From: Pelotomaculum sp.
GTDB lineage: Bacteria > Bacillota > Desulfotomaculia > Desulfotomaculales > Pelotomaculaceae
Direction of reading: 5' to 3'
NCBI GenBank assembly: GCA_003489345.1
Contig: DNIT01000183.1
Location: forward strand, 1-8,372
DNA length: 8,372 nucleotides
Shown here: positions 1 to 5,998 of the stretch, in pieces
Layout: the number at the start of each line of letters is the position of its first letter
How positions within the stretch are numbered: position 1 is the stretch's first letter
Program-made: the position numbers and the translations under genes
The notes under the pieces: model-generated
What the model was told of the DNA's origin: nothing
Databases searched by the model: none
The model's input: only the letters and a program-made list of their open reading frames with translations

Positions 1-51
1 TATCTACTCGACCAACGGCGCGTTAGCGCCGCACTTGTGTGGCTGATGTAA
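1..51 (+). CDS. Possible 3' end of an upstream gene (partial, unidentified)
   Basis: The first bases are open in two forward frames. One runs from base 1 to a TAA at 49-51 and the other from base 2 to a TGA at 44-46. Each gives only 14-16 residues, too few to identify a family or choose between the frames. The main support is position: a hairpin followed by a T-run starts a few bases after either stop, as expected behind the last gene of an upstream transcript. It may equally be non-coding. Confidence 0.25.
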   Translation, partial: YLLDQRRVSAALVWLM

Positions 52-56
52 CATTT

Positions 57-85
57 GTGCGAATGAATTCGCACCTGCATTTTTT
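57..85 (+). terminator. Probable intrinsic terminator or leader hairpin upstream of the regulator gene
   Basis: A perfect 7-bp inverted repeat, GTGCGAA (57-63) and TTCGCAC (68-74), encloses a TGAA loop and is followed five bases later by six Ts (80-85). This fits a rho-independent terminator for a gene ending near base 46-51. The gap between stem and T-run is longer than ideal, so it could instead be an operator or leader structure for the regulator gene. A second perfect 6-bp stem lies just upstream (16-21 with 26-31, GTTA loop) but has no T-run. Confidence 0.45.
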
Positions 86-149
86 GGGCTATCCCTTGTG
101 TGCTGAACAGTTATTTTTAAGGTAAATCAGATAATAAGGAGAGATAATT

Positions 150-1604
150 ATGACTTTCCGCATTCTGGTTGTTGATGATGAAATTGAAATAGGAGAATTT
201 TTTACGTTTCTCTTAGAACCGTATCACTACAAGGTAACGGTAGCCGTAAACGGGACACAGGCCAGAGAAGCTTTTAAGGAATCTTACCACTTGGCTATTA
301 TTGACCTCAAACTTCCTGATACTGACGGGATTACCTTGCTGCGGGAATTAAAATCACTCCAGCCGGATTGTGAATCGATCATAATGACAGGTTACTCTAC
401 TGTAAAGTCAGCTGTCGAGGCTATCCAGCTTGGAGCATTTGATTATATCGAAAAGCCTTTCAGCGATCTTTCCGAATTGGAATCAGTGATCAGCCAGGCT
501 CTAAACCGGTCGACTGTGAAAAATGAGACATTTGAACAAGGAAACCAGGTACTTGCTTCCGTCGGTCTGGTAACCGGACCAAGTAAAGAAATGCGGCGGC
601 TGCTCCTGGTTGCGGAAAAACTGGCCAAAAAGGACGTTACTATTCTAATTCGCGGCGAAACAGGAACCGGGAAGGATGTCCTTGCTCATTTTATTCACGC
701 CATAAGTTCTCGCACGGACAAGCCGTTTCTAGCTGTAAATTGCGGCGCTTTACCGGAAAATTTACTGGAAAGTGAACTTTTTGGCTATGAAAAAGGAGCT
801 TTTACAGGGGCTTCCAATCAGAAAAAAGGAATTTTTGAGCTGGCCCATCGCGGAACGCTCTTTCTGGATGAGATTGGCGACGCCAGTAATTCGATTCAGG
901 TAAAACTTTTGCGTGTTTTGGAAACGGGCGAATTATTAAGGCTTGGCGGCCAAAAACCAATTCATGTCGATGTCCGTATTCTTGCCGCGACGAATGCCAA
1001 TCTGGAAGAATTAATGAGATTAAAACGTTTTAGGGAGGACCTGTTCTATCGGCTCGAAGTTGTTACTTTAACCTTGCCTCCACTTAGGGACAGGAAGGAA
1101 GACATTTTATTCTTGACCGAACATTTTATGGCGCGACATTTCCCTCCCGGTAGAGTGCCTTCCTTAAGTACGGAGGCGTTGAATATTCTCAAAAGCTACA
1201 ATTGGCCGGGTAATATCAGGGAATTGGCAAATATGATCGCGAAAATCGCGGCAGTGTGCGACAGTACTGCCATCCTTCCTGAGCATTTACCGCTTAATAT
1301 TTTGAAAAAAGGACTTATAAGCGGAACAGAGCGGCAGCCTCAGATTGAACCACAAGTCAAACCTGTTGAAAACTTGTTCGCCGAAATGGAGGGAAGACTT
1401 ACAAATTTTATTGAAGCTATGAATTTTGATTCCGGGTTTGATCTACCCTGGTTTTTGGAAAATTTCAAGCAGATGGAGATAACAGCTACCCAATTAATCA
1501 TTGAGAGGTCTCTCAAGGAGGCCAAAGGGCATTACCCAACGGCTGCTGAAATGCTTAAAACCACACCACGAGCTCTAAGATATCTGAAAAAAGAAAAGCA
1601 TTGA
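150..1604 (+). CDS. Sigma-54-dependent response regulator, NtrC family
   Basis: This 484-residue protein has the full NtrC-type layout. A receiver domain (about 4-118) carries the acidic pair D9/D10, the likely phospho-acceptor D52, T80 and K102. An AAA+ domain (about 140-375) shows Walker A GETGTGKD (169-176), the intact sigma-54 contact loop GAFTGA (216-221) and Walker B ending in D240-E241. A C-terminal Fis-type helix-turn-helix (about 440-482) contains the TPRALRY stretch typical of the family. It should bind an upstream enhancer and hydrolyse ATP to open RNA polymerase-sigma-54 complexes when phosphorylated. The ATG follows AAGGAG (136-141) by 8 bases. The gene has its own terminator, and a sigma-54 promoter lies about 125 bases beyond its stop, so control of the downstream radical-enzyme operon is the obvious inference. 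The partner kinase is not in the window. GC content looks lower than in the downstream operon. Confidence 0.95.
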   Translation: MTFRILVVDDEIEIGEFFTFLLEPYHYKVTVAVNGTQAREAFKESYHLAIIDLKLPDTDGITLLRELKSLQPDCESIIMTGYSTVKSAVEAIQLGAFDYIEKPFSDLSELESVISQALNRSTVKNETFEQGNQVLASVGLVTGPSKEMRRLLLVAEKLAKKDVTILIRGETGTGKDVLAHFIHAISSRTDKPFLAVNCGALPENLLESELFGYEKGAFTGASNQKKGIFELAHRGTLFLDEIGDASNSIQVKLLRVLETGELLRLGGQKPIHVDVRILAATNANLEELMRLKRFREDLFYRLEVVTLTLPPLRDRKEDILFLTEHFMARHFPPGRVPSLSTEALNILKSYNWPGNIRELANMIAKIAAVCDSTAILPEHLPLNILKKGLISGTERQPQIEPQVKPVENLFAEMEGRLTNFIEAMNFDSGFDLPWFLENFKQMEITATQLIIERSLKEAKGHYPTAAEMLKTTPRALRYLKKEKH

Positions 1605-1628
1605 AAAATTCCCGCTAGATTGTTATTT

Positions 1629-1646
1629 CGTAACGAGATTACGTTA
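1629..1646 (+). promoter_or_regulatory. Candidate upstream activator site (overlapping dyads)
   Basis: Two overlapping inverted repeats occur here: CGTAA-N5-TTACG (1629-1643) and TAACG-N6-CGTTA (1631-1646). They lie about 110-127 bases before the predicted sigma-54 transcription start, a normal distance for an NtrC-type enhancer. The half-sites are short, only one compact site is clear, and the right end touches the terminator stem, so this is a suggestion only. Confidence 0.3.
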
Positions 1647-1680
1647 AGACTTACCGCTTTTACGGTAAGTCTTATTTTTT
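1645..1680 (+). terminator. Strong intrinsic terminator after the regulator gene
   Basis: A perfect 12-bp stem (TAAGACTTACCG at 1645-1656 with its complement at 1663-1674) closes a 6-base loop and is followed directly by six Ts (1675-1680). It begins 41 bases after the regulator stop codon. This separates the regulator transcript from the operon and implies that the operon needs its own promoter. Confidence 0.92.
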
Positions 1681-1729
1681 CCCCCGATAAAAAACCCGCT
1701 AAAAGCTTAATTTGCCGGGGATATGAATC

Positions 1730-1745
1730 TGGTATGCATCTTGCT
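1730..1745 (+). promoter_or_regulatory. Sigma-54 (-24/-12) promoter of the glycyl radical enzyme operon
   Basis: TGGTATG-CATC-TTGCT matches the consensus TGGCACG-N4-TTGCW, with the essential GG (1731-1732) and GC (1743-1744) exactly 10 bases apart. Transcription should start near 1756, leaving a leader of about 25 bases that includes the AAAGGAGG ribosome site (1762-1769). The adjacent sigma-54 activator gene strongly supports the call. Confidence 0.87.
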
Positions 1746-1780
1746 TTAATTAAGATATAAGAAAGGAGGTAGGCAAATTA

Positions 1781-4249
1781 ATGGCTGTTGCTAAGCAAAT
1801 TGTGGATAGAGAAATCAAAGGGAGCCCTTCTACTGAAAGAGTCAACAGGCGTTACCGGGAACTTCTGGACAATGAGCCTTTTATCGATTCAGAAAGAGCC
1901 GTACTGTACACGGATTATATCAAAGGACACTGGACCGAGCCCATGTATCTAAGGGCAGGGGGAGCGTTAAAGCACGTGCTTTCCAATCTGACACCGAAGA
2001 TCTGGGATGATGAGTTGCTTGTGGGAAGCATGTCGCGCTATTTCAGGGGGGTCCAGGTATACCCTGAATATGAAGCCTGGATGCTGGAGGGCTTTAAAAA
2101 CGTCAAAAGGGAAGAAGAAAGGTATATCAAGGGTACGCTCCAGGAACGCAAGGGAGACAGGCTCGGGATTTACCGGATTTACCCGGAAGATAAAGAAAAG
2201 ATCCTGGAAGTCGCCAGGTTCTGGGAAGGCAAAGACTGGCGGTCGCTATCAGAGAGATACCTGAAAGAAACGATGGATGATTTCGATCAGGTGGAGAACT
2301 GGCAAAAGCAATTAGTCTTTTTGCGTTTTATGTTTGATGTGCCGGAAGGCAGGCTCATCGTAGATTACCAAAAGGTTATAGATGAAGGCCTGGAGTCGAT
2401 TATAGAACGCCTCAAAGGAAAAATAAAGGCAATAGGAAGCTTAAACAGCAAGGAAGATTTTGACCGGTACAATTTCTACAAGGGGACCATTATGGCCCTG
2501 GAAGGCGTTATCAACTTCGCTGAGAACCACACCGGAGAAGCGGAAAGATTAGCCGGGATTTGCCAGGAGCAAAAACGTAAAGAAGAACTGCTTGAAATTG
2601 CCCGTATCTGCAGAAAGGTTCCAAGAAAGCCTGCGGACACCTTCCATGAGGCGATGCAGTCCTTCTGGTTTGCCCATGTCTGTCTTTTCATCGAAATAAA
2701 TGGCAGGGGTATATCACCGGGGCGTTTTGACCAGTACATGTACAGGCCATATAGGAATGATTTTGCAAAAGGGAATATCACTGAGGAAAAAGCCCTGGAA
2801 TTATTGGAACTGATGCGGATAAAATGCACTGAAATTACCCGGGCACACGCCACCTTCACGGAATCCTACCTGGGCGGCAGTATCTATCAGAACGTTACTT
2901 TGGGCGGTGTGGATAGATATGGCGTCCCCGCCGACAATAAGCTTTCCGAGTTGGTGCTGCAGGCGGGCGTAAATGTAAGGACCTGGCAGCCGACCATATC
3001 AGTAAGATGGAGAGAGGACTTAAGCGAAAGCTTCAAAATGAAAGTGGTCGATTGCATAAAGGCAGGTTCAGGCTATCCGGCCTTGTTCAACGACAAGCTG
3101 GCGACTGAACGGTTTATGAGTGTTACCGGCGCCAATTTGGAAGACGCCAGGGATTGGGCGCCCTGCGGTTGTGTGGATATGCAGATTTGCGGCAAGCGGA
3201 TGCCGATGTATGCGGTAGCCAACACCAACAACCCGAAAATTTTTGAGCTGGTCTTAAACGGCGGCGTCAACCCGGTGACCGGGGATAAGCTTGTTGACTT
3301 GAAAATTGATCTCAACAAGGCTTCGTATGAAGAAATAGTCGGGGAGTACAAGAGGGTTTGCGAGTTGATTGTCAGGCGGGAAGAGGAATACATGAACGCC
3401 ATTATGCTGGTGCATAACGATATCGGCCTGGTGCATCCCTTTATGACCGCTCTTTTAGACGACTGTATTGAAAAGGGACAGCACGCCTATGAGGGCGGCT
3501 GCCGTTATAACGACCCCGCTTATGTCATATCAACCGGTTTGGTTAATATCGGCAACAGCCTGGCTGCCATCAAAAAATATGTGTTTGAGGAGAAGTCCAT
3601 GACAATGGACGAGATGAAGGAAGCCATTAAGAATAACTTTGAGGGTTATGAACGCCTCAGAAAGAAACTGCAGGAAGCTCCGAAATACGGCAACGATGAT
3701 GACTATGTCGATGAGATCGTGGTCGAGATGTACGATATCTGGTCGGAAGTTTCCCAGAAGGTTATTAACTGGGTCGGCAGACCCTGGCGGCCGAGCACGT
3801 TGTCGGTGACCACCCAGGTGCTGCATGGCAAGGCTTGCGGCGCCAGTCCCGATGGGAGGCTGGCGGGGGATTTTCTGGCTGACGGCGCCGTCTCCGCTTT
3901 TCCCGGTACAGATGTGAACGGGCCGACCAGCCTGATCAAGTCCGCCACCAAAGTCCACGCAGATAAGCTGCAGTCGACGCTTTTCAATATGAAATTTAAC
4001 CCGTCGGCTATAGAGGGGGATATTGGCGCGAAGAAATTTATTAAGTTGAACGACACGTATTTCAACCTGGGCGGTTATCAAGTCCAATACAACATTGTAG
4101 ACCGGAAAATGCTGATTGACGCGCAGAAGCACCCGGAAAACTACTCGGATTTGATGGTCAGGGTAGCCGGTTTCACAGCCAGGTTCATTGATTTGGGGCC
4201 TGACGTGCAGAGACAGGTTATTGAGCGGACCGAGTACGAAGGGCTTTAG
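1781..4249 (+). CDS. Glycyl radical enzyme, PFL/dehydratase/fumarate-adding superfamily, substrate unknown
   Basis: This 822-residue protein is a glycyl radical enzyme, expected to be cytoplasmic, dimeric and oxygen-sensitive. The C-terminal radical motif RVAGFTA places the radical on G797, 25 residues from the end as in pyruvate formate-lyase. The active-site loop (about 458-470) reads DWAPCGCVDMQIC, and C464 is the likely thiyl residue because it sits in a GCV context. Other family landmarks are ISPGRFDQY (311-319) and LGGVD (374-378). Dehydratases, CutC and 4-hydroxyphenylacetate decarboxylase have Glu two residues after the Cys; here D466 takes that place. The loop is not the Cys-Cys pair of pyruvate formate-lyase. 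Length suits either dehydratase-like or fumarate-adding enzymes, and I cannot choose a substrate. AAAGGAGG precedes the ATG by 11 bases. It is first in the operon, and no radical SAM activase is seen in the window. The neighbouring aldehyde oxidoreductase suggests an aldehyde product. Confidence 0.93.
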   Translation: MAVAKQIVDREIKGSPSTERVNRRYRELLDNEPFIDSERAVLYTDYIKGHWTEPMYLRAGGALKHVLSNLTPKIWDDELLVGSMSRYFRGVQVYPEYEAWMLEGFKNVKREEERYIKGTLQERKGDRLGIYRIYPEDKEKILEVARFWEGKDWRSLSERYLKETMDDFDQVENWQKQLVFLRFMFDVPEGRLIVDYQKVIDEGLESIIERLKGKIKAIGSLNSKEDFDRYNFYKGTIMALEGVINFAENHTGEAERLAGICQEQKRKEELLEIARICRKVPRKPADTFHEAMQSFWFAHVCLFIEINGRGISPGRFDQYMYRPYRNDFAKGNITEEKALELLELMRIKCTEITRAHATFTESYLGGSIYQNVTLGGVDRYGVPADNKLSELVLQAGVNVRTWQPTISVRWREDLSESFKMKVVDCIKAGSGYPALFNDKLATERFMSVTGANLEDARDWAPCGCVDMQICGKRMPMYAVANTNNPKIFELVLNGGVNPVTGDKLVDLKIDLNKASYEEIVGEYKRVCELIVRREEEYMNAIMLVHNDIGLVHPFMTALLDDCIEKGQHAYEGGCRYNDPAYVISTGLVNIGNSLAAIKKYVFEEKSMTMDEMKEAIKNNFEGYERLRKKLQEAPKYGNDDDYVDEIVVEMYDIWSEVSQKVINWVGRPWRPSTLSVTTQVLHGKACGASPDGRLAGDFLADGAVSAFPGTDVNGPTSLIKSATKVHADKLQSTLFNMKFNPSAIEGDIGAKKFIKLNDTYFNLGGYQVQYNIVDRKMLIDAQKHPENYSDLMVRVAGFTARFIDLGPDVQRQVIERTEYEGL

Positions 4250-4293
4250 GCTTTTATGCAACCATAACAAATAATGGAAAGGAGTCTTTTGTT

Positions 4294-5346
4294 GTGAACA
4301 AAGCACTGGACGATTGGACGAAAATGAAATACGGCAGGGCCATCACCGAGGAAGAGCTGGCTAAAAGGACCAGTCCGGTGTGGCCGTACAAGTATTTCAA
4401 CCCGGGCACACCGGTTGAGCCTGCCAGGGTGGACGAGATTTTGAAAGGCTGTATCGATGTGCATGTCCACGGGGCGCCGCTGGGGGCCTGGCTGGCCGGC
4501 CGGCCGACCATGGTCGAAACGTGCGTCGAGGCCAGCGAAGCCGGCATGAAAGCGCTGGTCTTTAAAGACCACAACACGATGACCAACAACTGCGCGACCA
4601 TTATTCAGGATTTTTTAGGCCGGATGCAAAAGGAAAAAGCGGCCAAGGGCGAGGTGTTTACTCCTGTTGAGGTTTACGGTGGCATTACCTTAAACAACAC
4701 CGTAGGTGGCATGAACGCCAAAGCGGTAGAAGTAGCCTTAGGCTATGGAAGGTGCAAGGAAGTCTGGCTGCCGTCATTAGATGCCAGGCACCAGGTTAAC
4801 GCGATGGGGTTGGAAGGCGGGATTCAAGTAGCGGACGGCGCCACCCTGACCCCTGAGATGATCAAAATTCTGGAACTGCTTGCCGATTACAATAAGAACT
4901 CCAAGGGTGACCGCTGCGCGCTCTCGGGCTGTCATGTTTCCAACGAGGAAAAGGTCGCTATCCTGGACTACATCAACGCCAAAGGGATGGACGTGGATGT
5001 GTTGATGGACCACGTCACCCAGGAACTGACCATTGTGACCCCGCAGGAGGCCAGGGAAATGATCGACAAGGGCGGTTACCTTGAGTTTGCCGAGTGCTCG
5101 TGTGTACCCTGGCCCGGCATGCAGGACTGGATCATTGCCTTTGACTATTCCTTCAACCTGATTAAAGAGTTGATAAAAGAAAAAGGACCGGACCATCTCG
5201 TGCTGATTACCGACGCCGGGCAGCCGGGCAATAACCCCGTACCGGGTTGGAAATCGTTTATCAAGACCCTTTTAGCCCAGGGAGTAAGCGAAGCGGATAT
5301 CAATGTCATGGCCAAGGAAGTACCGGCCAGGTTAATCGGTCTGTAA
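4294..5346 (+). CDS. DUF6282-like metal-dependent hydrolase (amidohydrolase-type)
   Basis: This 350-residue protein has the features of a TIM-barrel metal hydrolase. A first-strand HxH (H57, H59 in IDVHVHGAP) is followed by K91 and H93 in VFKDHNTMT, then H214, H240 and a late D307 in ITDAGQPG, and it ends with an amidohydrolase-like ARLIGL. The pattern resembles DUF6282 proteins as I recall them, a family with no established reaction. Possible metal ligands are H57, H59, H214, H240 and D307, with K91 perhaps carbamylated; these roles are inferred. No signal peptide is visible, so it should be cytoplasmic. The start is GTG, chosen because AAAGGAG (4278-4284) lies 9 bases upstream. It begins 44 bases after the radical enzyme stop, so the two are probably co-transcribed. 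It may hydrolyse an amide, ester or lactone on the pathway's substrate or product. The substrate is unknown. Confidence 0.8.
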   Translation: MNKALDDWTKMKYGRAITEEELAKRTSPVWPYKYFNPGTPVEPARVDEILKGCIDVHVHGAPLGAWLAGRPTMVETCVEASEAGMKALVFKDHNTMTNNCATIIQDFLGRMQKEKAAKGEVFTPVEVYGGITLNNTVGGMNAKAVEVALGYGRCKEVWLPSLDARHQVNAMGLEGGIQVADGATLTPEMIKILELLADYNKNSKGDRCALSGCHVSNEEKVAILDYINAKGMDVDVLMDHVTQELTIVTPQEAREMIDKGGYLEFAECSCVPWPGMQDWIIAFDYSFNLIKELIKEKGPDHLVLITDAGQPGNNPVPGWKSFIKTLLAQGVSEADINVMAKEVPARLIGL

Positions 5347-5401
5347 ACGAATGGATTCGGTTGTCCGTAAAAATATCAATATATAAAAGGGGTGTAAGTA
5401 A

Positions 5402-5938
5402 ATGGTGGATTTGAAGGAAAAGGTGATCGTAATCGACCCGGACAAATGCACAGGCTGTCACTCGTGCGAAATGGCGTGCTCAATGAAGAATTTCGGCAAG
5501 AACCATCCTTATTACTCAAGGATCCGCATCAATGAGTTTCGTGATGTCAACACCTTTATTCCCGTAACCTGCCAGGCATGTGAGGATGCTAGCTGTGTCA
5601 AGGTATGTCCCATGGGCGCCCGCTATAGGAAAGAGAACGGCGCCATTGTCACCAATGAAGATGTATGCATTGGCTGCAGGGCATGTGTCTATGCCTGCCA
5701 TTCAGGCGCTCCCGTAATTAACCCCGAAACCGGGAAAACAATGAGCTGCGACAAGTGCGCCGGCGAAGAGAAACCCTGGTGCGTCAGGGCCTGCACAATG
5801 CAGCAAGCGCTCCAATATGTTCCCAAATATATGGTTTCGAGTGTTTCAGGCAAGAAGTTTGCCTGGGAACTGAAGGAAGAGTATAAACCTAAAGCAGGTA
5901 AGGACGACGAACCGCAGTTCAATTTCAGCTTTGCATAA
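5402..5938 (+). CDS. Four-cluster [4Fe-4S] ferredoxin, electron-transfer subunit for the aldehyde oxidoreductase
   Basis: This 178-residue protein has exactly 16 cysteines in four groups: C16/19/22/26, C57/60/65/69, C89/92/95/99 and C116/119/127/131. That is the ligand set for four [4Fe-4S] clusters in the HycB/DmsB-type fold. There is no twin-arginine or Sec signal, so it should be cytoplasmic. It sits 60 bases before the aldehyde ferredoxin oxidoreductase gene, the place held by the small iron-sulfur subunit AorA in the Aromatoleum AorABC complex. Its inferred role is to carry electrons between the tungsten subunit and the FAD subunit encoded after it. The C-terminal tail after residue 145 is charged and lacks cysteine. 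The ATG follows AAGGGGTG (5387-5394) by 7 bases. The fold and clusters are secure; the partnership rests on context. Confidence 0.9.
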   Translation: MVDLKEKVIVIDPDKCTGCHSCEMACSMKNFGKNHPYYSRIRINEFRDVNTFIPVTCQACEDASCVKVCPMGARYRKENGAIVTNEDVCIGCRACVYACHSGAPVINPETGKTMSCDKCAGEEKPWCVRACTMQQALQYVPKYMVSSVSGKKFAWELKEEYKPKAGKDDEPQFNFSFA

Positions 5939-5964
5939 ATAGTACACCAGCGAAAAAAATGTTG

Positions 5965-5982
5965 AATTTAATTAGTTAAATT
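5965..5982 (+). repeat. AT-only inverted repeat just before a ribosome site
   Basis: AATTTAA (5965-5971) and TTAAATT (5976-5982) form a perfect 7-bp dyad with a TTAG loop, ending at the ribosome site AAAGGAGG (5983-5990) of the aldehyde oxidoreductase. The stem is all A-T pairs and would be weak in RNA. It may simply be an AT-rich, accessible translation-initiation region. Confidence 0.35.
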
Positions 5983-5998
5983 AAAGGAGGAAATAGGT

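Noticed and set aside
130..135. GATAAT as a -10 box for the regulator gene
   Set aside because: It lies one base before the Shine-Dalgarno sequence, so transcription starting from it would remove the ribosome site. There is also no good -35 box.
1781..4249. Calling the radical enzyme pyruvate formate-lyase
   Set aside because: Pyruvate formate-lyase has two adjacent catalytic cysteines. Here the loop is Cys-Gly-Cys in a dehydratase-like context, and no formate metabolism genes are nearby.
1781..4249. Calling it benzylsuccinate or alkylsuccinate synthase
   Set aside because: The general fold and length fit, but there are no small BssB/BssC-type subunit genes nearby, no visible activase, and the loop looks closer to the GCxE type. 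It remains a lesser alternative.
3530..4306. Long open frame of 258 codons on the minus strand, and shorter minus-strand frames at 2476-2859 and 3073-3402
   Set aside because: They lie entirely or almost entirely over the radical enzyme gene, whose family motifs are beyond doubt. They lack recognisable domains and good ribosome sites, so they are shadows of its codon use.
4246..4601. Minus-strand open frames over the start of the hydrolase gene
   Set aside because: They overlap a forward gene with clear metal-ligand motifs and a ribosome site, and their translations show no domain.
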